A stretch of DNA of 64,000 bases. It comes from Tretioscincus oriximinensis. Taxonomy: Eukaryota > Chordata > Lepidosauria > Squamata > Gymnophthalmidae. Below, piece after piece: positions 46,701 through 61,700 of the stretch. The notes below the pieces were generated by a model. It was not told the DNA's origin. It searched no databases and saw only the letters and a list, made by a program, of their open reading frames with translations. Each line of letters opens with the position of its first letter. The stretch's first letter is position 1. The position numbers were made by a program, and so were the translations under genes. The stretch is taken from assembly GCA_022410635.1 (NCBI GenBank), contig JAJVDF010000464.1, positions 34,758 through 98,757 on the forward strand, in the 5' to 3' direction.

Positions 46701-49700
46701 ATGTGCTAAGAGATAAAAGGTTACAATATCTGGGACAACGGGCTTCCCCTCACTGGACTATTAAGTGGAAAAAACTCATCGCTTATGCCGAAAATATAGC
46801 CGCACACATGTTATTAAAAGAAGCGATCCTAATGATCAAGGAGCAAAGATTTATGGTTTGAATTACTTGTTCCGGCTGAGGGAGGGAGGGGGGGATATCA
46901 TGGTATGTATGTCTTTTTCTGTTTTTGTTGTTTTCTCTATCTTGTTATTTTGTGTTATGTAATGTGTCATGTTTTGTGAATAAAAGAAAAAAGAAAAAAA
47001 GTAGGGTGTGGAAAGTTTTTTTCCTGGCTCCTGGTATCTTGAAGCCCTAACTAGGGCATGGAAATTCTGCCAGGAGATGCAAGAGCAGGTGGATGAATCC
47101 AGTCTCTGCACCTCTCACACCTTCCCCCATATGACACTTCTGCTAAAACTACTTTCTGGACAGTCACAGGGGCATCCAGTGTTCCCTGGACATGTGAAAA
47201 GAAGACAAAGAAGAAGAAGAAGAACTGTGTTTTTATACCCTGCTTTTCTCAACTGAAGGGATTCAGTACAGCATACAAGCTTATCTTTCACCCGAAGGCT
47301 TATATTCTATCTTCCCCACCACGCTATGATGGTCCCCTTTTATCTAATTGCAATTTCTTGTTTTCAAATAGCTAGGTTGGCTAGAACTGAGGCTAGTAGA
47401 AGGCCGCTCACACCTCTCCACAGCCAACACAGAGCTTCAAACTCAGTATCTCTGCTGAAGCACCAGGGCTCTTAACTGCTGTACCCCTGTGCCTCCATGT
47501 ACATGTGCAGGAGCCAATCCATGTGTACTTATGGATATTTCAAAATGCTGAAATACCAGGATTTTTGTGTAAGACCAGTAAAGTAGGCATTTGCTCTGTA
47601 CTGCTGACAAACAGTAGAGACTTTTAGCAATCATTCCAGCTGAACTTTTCTCCAGAATATGTGACTGCTATTGTGCTTGCATTTTGATAGTGTGCTTCCC
47701 AAAAAAAAGATGGTGGATTTCTATCGGGAACAAATATCAGATTATAAATTTTAATAACTATCCAGCTGGACCTTGTGATCAATATCTGAGATGTTCTAAT
47801 GCAAGAGTTAACATAAAAGGAGGAAAATAACCTTTTGGAATAATTTTTCCATGTTTCCATTCCAGGAACTGCAAGGCTGTTTATTTTTTACAAGGAAAAC
47901 CTCTTGTATGTAAGAGCCATAAATGAAGTGGTGAGTTTTTCTCTGTTTAAAACTGATATATCCAATTTGTTGGTGATAATAAGTAAAAAGCATTCACCTA
48001 TGAGCACGCTGTCCCCAATACTAAACATACCTTACTTGGGGAACCTTACCAGTAAGATTTTTTTTAATTGAGAATGTACTTTAAGTCCCAAGCCTGTGCA
48101 GATTTTTTTTTTTTTTTGGGTGGGGAGGGAATCGCATTTGACTTGGCAAACTTTTACAAAAAAAAGAATCAGGAGATATGAGGGTAAAGGTGAACAACAA
48201 GTCCTGTATGTTCTCTGGCCCAGTATAAGCATTTTGGATTTTTATAGGTACCAGTGTGTATTTATTCAAATCTCATTGAATTTACTGCTCAAAAATTGCA
48301 TTCAGATTTAAGTTCACAGCTCACATCCTTGTCTGAAGTCAGACGTTCATTTCCTCAAGACTGAAGTTGGATTAAAAGTAAAAGTTGGCTGACCCCATGC
48401 AAAATTTGTAATTGACTTAAAATACTTCTGCTTATGCATGCTCACAGAAACACTTTAAATTTCTTCAATTAATGAGCCCTGCTATGCTAATAGTGACTGG
48501 CATACTTTTTTTCTGCTTTTGTTGTTGATCTTCAGTACCACCAAGCTATGTATGACTCTAGTTGATTGAATGGGTATTTCTATGGGTACATCTACGCAGT
48601 TTTTATGTCCGATAGGTACAGAAGCAGTTTACCATTGCTTGCTTTAAGGAAGAAGCTGGGGAGTTAATCAGCAATTTTCTGCTTTCCAGGAAATCTAGCA
48701 AGGGGGTCTCATAGCACCTTTGACAGTAACAAGAAAAAGATAAGCATCATGAACAGGCAGTTGTTCCCTGCACCCAAAGAAGTGCACTTGTCTCTTGACA
48801 TTCATGCTGCCTGTCTTTTTCTTGTTAGTCTCTAAGGTGCTATGAGACCTCCTTGCTAGATTTTCTGGGCCCAGACTAAGCTATTTCCTTGAAATCTCTG
48901 TTTCCAAGTCAGTTTGCTATGCCATAGATCTTCATTTGCAAATGTAATTAAAGACCTTTCTAGTCATACATTTATGTTAGTTTATCTCCATGTCCTGAAG
49001 AATTAACTTCATTTATTTTTTTTCTGGAAGAAGCCTTATTCTTTAGGGTGATGGACTCTTATCTGGTAATCTCTTATCAGGGTGTCTGGTGTGGATAAAG
49101 CAACAAAAGCCATGCGAGCCATTCTTTGATGAAAATGATGTTGTAAATGAATAATATTAGTAGTAATAGTATTAGTACTATTGCTTAAAATAAAGTTGTG
49201 ATCAAGACTTTAAAGTATGTGGTTTTGCTAAATGTTGACTTTGTTTTTATGGGTAGGCAATTTTTACTGGTGGCTTTCCTCCTGAGTGTAGTTTCACTAG
49301 TTGGTCTAGGAGGCTGAAATTCAGTTACCACATCTTAGAGCAGAATTACCAGATAAAATCTAATTAGCCCTTTTGTCCTTGTTACCTCCTCCCCCCCTAC
49401 CAAGTGCAGCAGGTATTAGAAGCTGCACCTGGTGAAATATTCTCTCTTCTGCAGCCATTAAAAGTCCAAAGCTCTATCCCTGATTTTCTGTAGGTACCCT
49501 ACTTTAGGGAGGAAAAGGAAAATCATATCATTTATCTCTTCACAACTTATCTCTGTTTACAATGGCTTGAAAATGCTCTAAGACAGTAGTGGTGAATTCA
49601 GCATAATTTTACATTGCTCAGTGTGCTTTTTGTATTCTATCTTTCTATCCCCCCTAGAGCCTTTCTCATCCTTTTCTTTCTCCATTGGATAACCTGTTGA

Positions 49701-52700
49701 ATTAAGTATACACGGATATCTTCATAAGAAAGTTGCTAAAGCAAATTATAATTCCCTGCCTTGTTCTGCAAGTTCGGCTGGTCTACCTTGTCATATTCTG
49801 GTGTCATTTATTTTTTCTTCCTTCCCAATAGGAAGATATCAGTAAACGAAATGCATGTGTCGCTCTGGAGCTGTCTCATGGATCTGACTATGCAGGTTTT
49901 CTACTGCAAGGCAAGTCCCAGCCAATGTTTGTCTGGCAGCGATCAAACACACCCAGAATTGTACATTGAATTATGGCAGATTTTGGCACTTTTTTCTTTT
50001 GCTAAAACAGGTTTATTGACATTTAGTATATATGATTACTGTGATGCATTTTATGTAATTTTTTGTATCGATTGCTTATCTTCTTTTATTTAAATTAATG
50101 TTCCTGTTGTGAAGACCAGATTACAACTTCTCCTTTTTCCAGAAGCAAAGCTTTTTATTTTGGCAAACTCTTGGGTTGTGATCTCACAAGGGGAAAAAAC
50201 GGGATCCAAAGCTATTTGAATCCAAGGTGCATTTTCCATTTAATCCAAGTGGAAAATTCATTGGTCATGCGCAGTCCATGCAGCAATGCATTTTCTGAGT
50301 GGAGCTCGCTCAGAAAACCATCACCAGTGCATCTTAACACAATTTACGTTAAGTGCACTCTGGCAACAATTTTTCTGTAAGCTCCGATGGGAACTCGGAT
50401 GGAACAGCTGGAGGTCTGGATCTTAGGGATCTTCTGGGAATGGCATAAGATACCCCCCCCCCAAAAAAAAGGCTAAGGTCCATGGCACAGGAGATCTAAG
50501 CAGACCTCCTGCCTTTCCCCTTACCGTTTGTCTTGTATTTGCAAACATCCGATCTCTGTGCTGATCTCAGCTGTTACAACATCAGAGTACATGTTCTGAT
50601 ATTGTTACTCTTCACACAGCCACGATAAAGATTTTCAAAAAGTCTGCTTTCTTCCACATGGGAGTTGTTTGGCTGAATGGATATAAATCATCAAATTAAT
50701 GCCTGGAATGCCACGACACCAAGGAGGAACTATTCAACATTTACCCAGGAGTTGGTGGGACAAGTATCAGTAGACAATATGTGTAGTCTTTGATTTTTCT
50801 ACTCCAGAGGGGTGGACTTTCTCTTCACTATTTTAAGGCCTATGAAGTGTTGTTTTGGGTGTTGCTATATGTTGCTGTGTATTGATATCTGGGCTGGAAT
50901 ATAACTCTTACCAGAGCATATAATACAATCACCTTTTGGTGTATGATGCATGGTTGTGTCCTTCATGGCTTCTTTCTGAAGGCACTGGGGAGAACTTTGT
51001 TTTGGTCGTTGATATCTGAATCAGAACCAACTCTCAACAGAGCTGATCAGTTTTAGAGTGCAGCAGGAGTGCTGCTGTTTGATTCTGCTTTCCATAACAT
51101 AAATAACAACAAATTGACACCAATATTTTTGACAGTTTGAAATGACAGGATGCTTGGCTGAGGTGCCTTTTTCCTTCTTTCATTTTGCTTAATGTGGTTT
51201 CTGATTTTGCAACACAGGCAGCTCAGAGGTTTGGCTGGAGATTTACAGATTGCCTAAGGATTCATGGCTGAAGGAGTTAGATCATATCCAGACAGCACTT
51301 GCTGCTGCACTTGTGAATCCAACTCCCAGCACGGTCAAGGACTCGAGAATTGGCCAGCAATCCCTCCTGGAGAAGGTCAGGAGGTTAATGTGTGGTAATA
51401 TTTGGTTGGAAACCTTGTCTAACACAGCACATCCAACTGGAGATAGCAGCAGTCTTACTTGATATGGCTGAAGCCAGAGTATTACATTGTTTTCTCCCTA
51501 GGTAATCCAAGAATTTGCAAAGACCACCCCCATTCCTCAGCACCTTTGAGTGACATAGTCCCTGGAGAATCACTGTTGTGTAATGGTTAGAGTGTCAGAA
51601 TCGTATCTGGAAGTCTCTTTTTTCGATTCTGCACTCCTCCATGAAGCAAGCTGGGTGACCTTGAGCTAGACACAGTTCTTCAGAGCTCTCTCAGTCCCAC
51701 CTACTTCACAAGTAAATAAGCTGATTGTAAGCTGCTGAAGGCAATAAAAATACCTATGAGGTGCACTGAGGTCAAGAACAAGCCTTTCAACAGAGAGGTC
51801 ATTCTTTCGAGGCCCATGTTTCTGCTGTGGGGAGGGGTAAGCACCCTCTGCTGGCCTTTGCTTCAGCCAGTCTAACTGTTCAAAAGTGAGCAATCACAAG
51901 TAGATGAAAAGGGACCATCATCTCAGCGTGATGCAGAAGATAGAATGTGGGCCTTTGGCTGAAAAGTAGCTTGTAAGTTGCTTTGACTCCCTTCGGGTGA
52001 GAAAAGCGGGGTATGAAAACCCAATTTTTCTCCTCCTCCTCTTCTATATTGTGTTTAAATAGAACTCAAATAGGATGAAAAATAAGCTTTATATAAGATT
52101 CTTAAGATAGTTTAAGAGTGCAGCAAAGGGGAGGGAAGTAAAAAAAAAAACGAGCCCTAAACCTGCTCTGACTAACATAGAGAAAACCTGATTTTACCAG
52201 GAACGTCTGACCTCGCCGTCTGGAATGAAGAAGGAGCTAGAGAGTGTGGTTACAGCCAAGGAGGAAAATCCAAAGCACAGTAAATCTAAAAAGGTCAGAA
52301 CTGTGGATCTCGGGATCAGTCCAACTTAATACCAGTAAGGGAACAAAGTTACTGTTCTTCAAGTTTGATGCTTATCTTATGCTCTGAAAGCTGTAAAAAG
52401 AAGAATTTCTCAAATGAAAATCTGAAGATTTAAGATATGTGTGGTTATGGTAAACCGCCCTGAGACCTTCACATATAGGGCGGTATAGAAATGTGAATGA
52501 ATGAATGTGAGCTTGGGTGAAACCAGAGCACCTTAGAATATTGTGTTTCTTGAAATATACCTGTAAACAATAATATTTTCTTTCTTGTTTTATAGAAAAA
52601 AAGTGGAGAGACGCAAGCAGCAATTCCTGAAGACATGGTAGGTAATGCTCAACTTGAATTACATAGCACTCTTGACAGGGGATTTGGGGAATTCTGGCTC

Positions 52701-55700
52701 AAATCTTGTTAATGAAAGCAAGCAAGAAATTAAGGCTATTCTTGCCTCATGGGTCTCAAGAGACATGGTAAGACCTTGAGACACATTTGCCTTTAGTAGT
52801 TCATCCTAATTCTATGAAAGTTCCACTCTTTTACAGCCTGTTTTTAGTTTATTTTTTGCTTGAAATAATTCCTACAAAGGCACCTAACAAAGAGTAACTT
52901 TCTGTAGCAACTGCTACAAAATCCCAGTTTCTTCATGGTAAGCCTATATGAGAAAAAAGGATTACTTTATCTCAAATTTCAGATATAAGCCAACTATTCT
53001 GTAATTTATTTCCTGATTTAAAATTACTTTCAAGCATTCATTTTCTTATCATCAAGCACTCATTTCCTTATCTATTTTCTTCATGCCAGCCAGTGGAAAG
53101 GAAAGATACATGCAAAAACATTTTTCCAAACTTTTGGTTTTTCCCCACCCCTATCCATTCATTCAAAAATACTTATTAACTGCTGTTATCGGACTAACAA
53201 AAGCAGTGTAAAAAGTAAAGATTTAAAAATTTCTAAATGAGATACATAAAATCAATACAACAAAGACAAAATACAATCTGGTGCTCCAAATAGCTCTCTG
53301 TACAATAAAAAGTCACTAAAGCATGAGGAGTTTAGTGAGGATGTAACGAAAAGTCCCAAAAGGTCCACTTGTCCAACCCACCTTTTGTTATACCCCACTT
53401 TTCTCACCCAAAGGAACTCAAAGTGACTTTTAAGCTATTTTTCATCCAAAGGCTTGCATTCTATCTTCCCCACCACACTGGGAAGGTTCCATTTATCTAA
53501 TCACAATTTTTTGCTTTTGAATAGCTGTGCTGGCTAGAGATAAGGCCAGTAGGGAATACTCACCTCTCCATGGCCAGCACAGAGCTTCGAATGCACAAAT
53601 GGCTCAGTTGGCTAAGTGCCAATCTTTCATCTGAGAGATCATGGCTTTGAGGCCCCGTGTCGGACATGGAGTGGGGTGAGCACCTTCTACTAGCTTGCAG
53701 CTTTAGCCAACCCAGCTATTCCAAAGCAAGAATTGCAAGAAATCTCAACAGACTGCAACTAGATAAATGGTGGAAATGATATAATGTAAACCTCCGGGTG
53801 AAAAATAAACTTGAAAGCCTCTTTGAATCCCTTTAGGTTAGAAAAGTGGGACTTCTTCTTCGTCTTCGTCTTGGTATCTCTATTGAAACTCCATGGTTCT
53901 TAACTGCTTCAGCATTACCACTGCAGCACAAGAGTCTAGGTCACATTCAAAAAACACTCAGCTAACGTATTTTGATCATATCAGTCTTCTCGAAGGCTTG
54001 AATGAATAGATAAAAGGTTGCACATTATAAAAATAACTAATACATTGTAACAAGTGCAGTTCGTATACAATAAGGAAAGTGAAAATAACTCACCTAGTGC
54101 AACAAATAAACATAGCAAACTTATAGTAGTTTTAGCTATTGGTGCATTAGAATGTTGCACATTTGCTCCTTATGAATTCAGTCATCGCTGAGAACTGATG
54201 GAGAAACTTCCTTGTTGGCTCCTTTCCCTTTCGCTCACCTTAGATAAAGTAGCTCTTTGGATGACAATTTTTGGAGGGCAGAACATTATGTTTTTTCAGA
54301 GTTCAATCGCAGAAAGACAATAAATTCAAAAAGAGATAAAAAATACAATCCTTCAGTCTGGTCACTTCAGTTCACTTTCAGAATGGAAAAACAGAAGCAA
54401 AATGAATAACAATTTTCTTTCACTTTACCTGCACTAAAGGCTCGTTTCCGGAGTTAGAGAATGCAACAAGAAAACAGTTTGCCTCCTTGGAGATGGATTC
54501 CCAGTCTAAAAGTGGACTGAAGCTGGCTTAAAATTTGGGTTTGACCAAGGCCTCAGGTTCATGTTTGTTGAGGAAAGAATTCCTGGATTTATTTATTTTT
54601 CTGGCAGAAAGCCATGCTCCTCTTACAGCATTCCCATTCGTCTTTTTGTGAAAATGAAGGGTATTAGGATCTTCACGAAAACATCTTGTAGAAGATATTT
54701 CCCACCCAAGCAAGTAACATTCCTAATCCTGTTGACAGTACTAGGGCTACATTTAACAAATTCTCAGCTTTGAAAATCTCCAAATTCTAGGTTCAGTTAG
54801 TTCAGATTAATCTTGGGATTAAGTTTTTCTTCTATGGATAATTAGCACATATTCGTCTCAAAAATTTATTTATTTTGGCCAAGGGAAATTCCCAAACACA
54901 AAGGAACTTGCTGTGTTTTCTTTTTGGTGCCAAAAATAAGATAGACTAGATTGCTGTTAGCAAAGGGGTCTTGAAAAGACTTATGAGAAAAGAGTTGGCT
55001 GCATAAGCTTTTGTGGACAAGTCTACTTTTTCAGATGCTGTTGAGTGAACAACTTAGACCTTCATTTTGTTTAAACTAAACTTTATATAAGAAGTTATTA
55101 AGATGACAATCCTGTCATCAATCAGGGTAGTGTCAAAAGAAAATGGTTTGTTTTAGTGATCTCTGGACTGTCCTAATCCTACTTTATAAGATTAATTAAC
55201 TCAGACAGTAGGATGTTCCTTCAGCAGGAACCAAATGGGGTTTGGCTTTTGAGCTGGCACCAGTTCCAACAGCCTTTACTTTAGATCTTGGCATCACTGA
55301 TAGATTACAAAGAATATCCTGTTATTAATATTTAAGTGCTAATCTGATTAGACTTTATCCTCCTTAGATGTGGTTAAAACATATGTCTTCATCCTCCCTA
55401 GGCAAACAATTTATTTTGTCTCTTTCTTTTAATTATTAAATTTTACAAAATACAATAAGAACATTAACACACAAAGAATACAATGAAAACCCGTTGCTTT
55501 GACAACGTGCCCAGCCCATAAAGCATACTTGATTATCCAAACAAAATTCCTTGCTCAGTATGGCAGTTTGTTGGTAATTAATACATCCATAGATATATAT
55601 TCAGACTTATATTTGTTATGTTTCTAATTTCTCTTATCAACCCCCTAAATTCATTTCATCCCTTTGTTGTCTTTGCGTCCTGTTATATTCTCTCTTTCTG

Positions 55701-58700
55701 TCCATTATCTTCAGCTTTCCTGGTGGGATTCTTATTTTTGATGTTCCTGGAGTTCTTGTTCCCTTTGATATTTTTAACAATGGCGAGAAAGATGGGTGCC
55801 AAACGACATCCAAAATGGATTTGATTAAAATTAAATCCCTCTCTTTTTTTTTTATATTGATTATAGGACTTGCAACAGATTATAACCAGAGTTGAATCTA
55901 GGCTAAATGCACCTTTTCTGTTGCTGAAACTCAGATCTCCCAAACCAGTTACAGGTCAGAATTATCTTTGCTGGGCTGCAGTGTGACTGCCATTTTGCTT
56001 CCCCTGAGTCCCATTTGAAACATTATTCATTAGTATTGTCTTTAATGGTTCACAGGCCATTGCTTACCTCAGCTGAGATTGCTCTTATTCTGAAAATGGC
56101 TAAAAGCTAATGCAAACAGAAACAGTTTAGATATCTTAAACGCAGTCTTAAAAGGACATTTATAATTTTATGGTAATAGGAACTTCAATGACAATATCAG
56201 AGTATACAAATTCAAGATCAGACTGGCTCTCGGACCAGAGAGCCAGTCTGGTCTAGTGGTAGAGTGTCAGACTCTTATCTGGAAGTCTCTCGGTTCAATT
56301 TTGCCCTCCTGCATGAAATTGACCTTGGGCTGGTCACAGTTCTTTGGAGTTCTCTCAGACCCCACCTACATCACAAGGTGTCTGTTGTGAAGAGAAGAAC
56401 AGAATGTTATATAAGCTGCTTTAAAAAAGTGAAGTATAAAAACCAATGTGAAGACTCAGGTTTTTTCCTCTGGTTTTTGCTCCAGCCCAAAAATTTTTAC
56501 AGGCACAAATTTTCAATAAAATAAAGAGGAAATTATAATGACAATGAATTTAAAAGTAACACACCCTATCCCTCATACAGGAAACCAACAAGGGGAATAG
56601 ACCTGGGAGGGGGAAAGGGAATAGCGCCAAGGTGGGATCCCCAGCTAGCCAGATCCACCCTCCACCCTCTGGCCATGGTGTGCAGTAGTAGAGACTGGTG
56701 TGTGTGTCTGGCATTGTGTTGCAGCCCACACTTCAACCCAAATTTTTAAGGGCTGTGTCTGGATTGGGATTATGGAAATCCAGATATTTAGATGTCTGAA
56801 TAATAGACTTTATGCATTAAAATAGTTCTGACATGTGTTGGGAAGCATAAAGGGCTGAGGTAGATCTTTGATCATATGAGTGTATCAATTGAACTGGGCC
56901 CCCTCCACATGACGAATAAAACCCACAAATTAAGAGCAATTGCAGACTTCACTCGTGGAGCTGACAAGAGAAAGTATGTCAACCAGTTGCAATTCTGCAG
57001 TCCTGCGGGCTGGCATTTTCTCACGTTATATGAATTCCCGTGCAATGGGAGAACAGACATTTTGTGCTGATTCCTGAAAGAATCAGCAGTCACATATTCT
57101 GGGTGGATAGCTGAAGCTCTGCTATCACATGGAGCAGAGTTGTCATGAAGATAATACGATTGTGGTAGGAAAACCTTGGTGTGCCTGTAGCCGCAGTTTA
57201 AGTATGCTTAAAAATGTATTTCTGCCAGCATAATTTTATTTATTTTCTTTTTCCCCTTCAAGTTAGCAAAATCCAAACCACATGATAATTTCTGAATAAT
57301 ATATGAATAAATCTAGGGTGTAAGAAAAACTTTCAAGAAATTAAGATTAATGTGCTTGGAACTTTGTAATTTTATTTTGTATGTGCTTAATCTCAGCAAG
57401 CATATTTAAGAGTCCCTTTGAAGCCTTAATGAAGAGTGATGAGGGCAATGTGATTGGCTTGGGGTACAATCACATGATCAAGGAATGCCAGTTTGAACAG
57501 CTGGATATAGTGTTTAATAACACCTTCCAGCAGTTTCCGGAAATAGACAATGAACTGGAGAGCAAAGAAGAGAAACCCAGGTGAGAAAGAAGCTTCTTTC
57601 CTCATAATCTCAAAGGTTATTGGAATTGAATTTGTTTTATGTTTGCATGTTACTAAAAATGGCATTTCCCCCCCTTTAATAATTTCTTATCCTGCCTGAG
57701 ATCTGAGAATGAATGAATGGATGAATGAATGAACCAACCAACCAATCAAGTAGATTCTTGAGTATCACCACTAATCTGGTGGGGAAGATAGAATAGATGG
57801 AAGCCTCAGTTGAAAATTCACCTTGTTAGCCGCTCTGAGTCCCTTCAGGTGAGAAGGGTAGGGTATAAAAACTAGATTCTTCTTCTTACATCACCTTCCA
57901 TTCCTCAGGGACGGGAAAAGTAATCAGACCAACCATGATACAGGTTTTGAAATTACTCAGTTACTATCACAAATCAGAGAGAGTTGTCGTAAACCATTTG
58001 AGCAATGAAATACAAATTGACAGGTTGAGATTCAAATACCATTATGGAGGGCAGTGGTGGGTGGGACTATTTGTGAAGCCTTGCAATTTTATCTGCATTC
58101 ATGCTTATTTTACTTTGTTCTGGTTTGATACCTCTGGATATAGGGTTAATATAAATATAAATTTAAAGAAATAATAAATAAACTGCACAAACATGCATAT
58201 TTTGCAATTATTTCCTTATTGTATGTATGTGTATTCTCTCTCTCTCTCTCTACCTATCTACCTATATCTAATAAACTATCTTCCTCTTTCTTTCAGCTAT
58301 GCCGTGTTTCATTTTCTCTCATCTAGTCGCATTTTGTCTATTGGAACTGAACAAAAGTCTGACTCAGGTAACTTCTACTTGTCAACATGGTGCCTACAAA
58401 GACAACAGCATTTCAAATTGCAGAATTAAAATTTCATTCATGAACATATGACAACTAAGAATCATGACATTTTTGCTGGGAACATAAATTCTGTGTATCT
58501 TGTTTTTCCTTAATCTGAATTTTCCCACGATTCTCTGGGTCTTTGGAGAACAAAGCTTCAGTAGTTATCAAACTTCTAGTTTCTTGATGCCCCAGAACTG
58601 ACTGTGTTTCATCTCCTTCTCCAGGTTTTCCTATTGCCTTCAATATTCACTGGAGTAAGAGCCAAAATCTCTGCTTTTACTTCCTGAGTCGCCCTCCAAA

Positions 58701-61700
58701 GGAAAAACCAGGTAACACAGGGTGAATACGTAATGGCTAAAATTCTATGTCATAGCCCTCCATATTCTACCCAAATTAAACATTTGACTTGCTAAATATT
58801 TGAAAGGTCTTTAACCTTTCAAAGGGAAAATAGCATTAAAAATCTGTAGTCTGGATGCAGCTTAAATTGGAAGATACAAAATAATTATTGCATGGAATGG
58901 CACCCCTGAAACTTCTGGCAAAGCACTATGGCACATTTCCCGTTTTTCTACATTGTTTTCTTCCTCTGCTTGTCCTTCTCATTTCTGAAAGGCAACCTTG
59001 TGCTTTTATTGTGTTTTGTCAGCAGTGAAAAGAGAAGTAGCTTGGGAGGTAAGTGTATATCATCAATCATGGTATTCAAGTACTTTTCTTGCTGAAGGTC
59101 CAAGGAGAGCTCTAAAATCTCAATCTTTTAAAGGTGAACCATGGGGAGCTCATACATCATCAGTCGTGTTGCTTCTACAGGCATTTTTAAAAGGGAGAGA
59201 GAGAAATCCATTCCAGTACATAATCTCCATCAAACACAATCACTTTTAATATGGTATAAGATTAATGGAAATCAGACTTCAATTTTGTCTCTTTTTTTCC
59301 TCTAATAATAAGCAGACCCTGGAAACAGAAATTGAGATCAGCAAATTTAGGGAAAAGGGATTAGTTTTGTAAACACTTCATATAAAAAAGGAAGAGCCAA
59401 TTTGGTGTAGTGGTTAGAGTGTTGAACTTGCATCTGGTAGCCTCCTGGTTCAATTCCCCACTCCTCCATGAAAACCAGCTAGGTGACCTTGGGCCAGTCA
59501 TAGTTCTTTAGAACTCTCTGAGCCCCACCTGCTTCAAAGGGTGTCTCTTGTGGAGAAAGCAACAAAAGCTATGTGTGCCACCCTATGGTTGGCTGCCCTG
59601 AGACCTTCGAGTATAGGGCGGAATACAAGTACAAATAAATAATAAATAAATAAATAAACACCTACTGAATTTGACCATTGATCAGACTTGCTCTTGTCTG
59701 CCCTGATTGATAGGGGCTCTGTGGGATTTCAAGTGTGTTGTGCTGGGGGAGAATTTCAGAAGCAGCACTTTGTCATTTACATTCATAGGATCCTTTCTTT
59801 CTTTTAGATTCTGATCCCAAACCAGACGTTGTTTGGCCATGTGCTTCTCCAGTTGTATGCTCAGCTATTACACCGTGTTCCTCTTTCCTCGCATTTGCCT
59901 GTGAAGATGAGATTGTCACTATTTGGGATAGATCCCTTGGTGAGCTTTCCCTTACCTTTCTTTGTGAAACTGGGAGGAAGTTGTTCCGTCACATGCTAAG
60001 CAAAATAGAAAGACACTTTTTAGATGATGTGTCACCATGAAAAGGTGGCATATCATGAGGTAGGCTGGGGAAAAAACCCGGTTCTTCAGGACTGAAGGTT
60101 AATTGCATATTGGAACATCATCTCTACCTCGTATCCCAAAAGGGAAATATTCTGGGTAGTTTCTGAAGATCTTAGTAATTTGTGATGGGGAGAGGGGGGC
60201 ATCTGTGGAAGTTTTATTTTAAAGCAAAAAAACATTTGTCAGACTACAGCATGAATGGCCCAGTAGCTTAGGAAATGGTCTCTCACCTGGGAGATGGGAT
60301 TTTGAAGCCCTGTGTTAGATGTGGGGAAGGGTGAGCACCTTCCACTAGCCTCTAGCTCTAGCACCCCAGCAAGAATTACAACTGACTGCAAGTAGATACA
60401 TGGGAACCACCACAGCCTGGTGGGAAAGACAGAATGTCAGCCTTCGGGCATTGGCATCTGTGCAATGAGGTATCTATTCTCCTGTAATACTCCTTGGTGA
60501 ATTTGAAACAATGCCATTTCCTTTGTTCTTTTTAGTGGATAGCCCATTATGTTTTCAATTTATTGCCATATAGTGTTACAGAAGTTTGGGCACTCCCAAA
60601 GTAGATGGATGTATTCCTTATTCCATATACATGCCAGCAATGTGGTCTAAAATTTGGTATTATATGGGCATTCTAATTGGTATCCTTCCATGCCCCACCA
60701 GTGGTTATGCCCCCATCTTTTCCCCTGCCTCTCCCTCCTCCTTATCTTCCTCTCTGATTTTTACTTCCTTCTTTCCCTTTCCCCTTCTTTATATTCTTCT
60801 TTCTTCTGAATTTCCTTCTTCCCTTCCTTCTGAATTTTCCTCTGTCTTTCCTTCTTCACCATGGTCTCTGCTGTCTGCTTCTTTACCACCACAGCTGCTG
60901 CCATCCACTCTGGCAACCCATGGGGTGGTTTTGGGTTAGTCTAGTTCTTTAGGATTGAAGTTAGATTAAGAATGTGTATACGGCTTCTTGTAGTTTGGTG
61001 GGGTGCTATCTGTGCTCCGTAATTCATCTTGGAATCTTACTTTTCGAGTATATCTGTGATATCCATCTTCAGAGGATCTGACTTCTAGAAGAAACAAATG
61101 CAAATGATGATCACCTAGAGTGACCTTGTACAATCCTTTGAAGATGTATATTGCAGCTGTATCCCAAAGCTGTATGTGAGCATTGTGAGAAATGAATTCT
61201 GCCCTTTGTCCAAATGGCTCGACCTTTAAATTGACAATTCTTCACTTTAGCTGTCAAAAACAACTGATATTGAAGAATTTGGCTATCCTGTGAGAACAAA
61301 ACCACCATTTTGCTTAAGGAGGGCCTACTATCATTCCTGTTGTTTCTGTGTGTTGTTTGTTTCCAAGGTTTCCCATTGTCTGTGACTGCAATTCCACAAG
61401 ACAATGTTATACGAAGTATCCAGTTCATGCCTTGTACCATACCACCCAATGAGAAAATGCCTTGCTCTAGTAAGCACCTGGCCATTACCAAAGTGAAGCT
61501 TCTTGTGCTTTGTGCAAATGGGTTCCTCCACCTGATTACATCAGAAGCCAAAAAAAGTAACACCAAGCTTCTGGGATACAGGTAAGAGAAGCCCAAGGTC
61601 ATACAATGCAATATTGGAAGTTTCTACTATTAGACATTCTCTCAAATACAGCAACTTTTTAGGGCATAGGTTTATGAAAAGGAAAAATAAGACTTAATTA

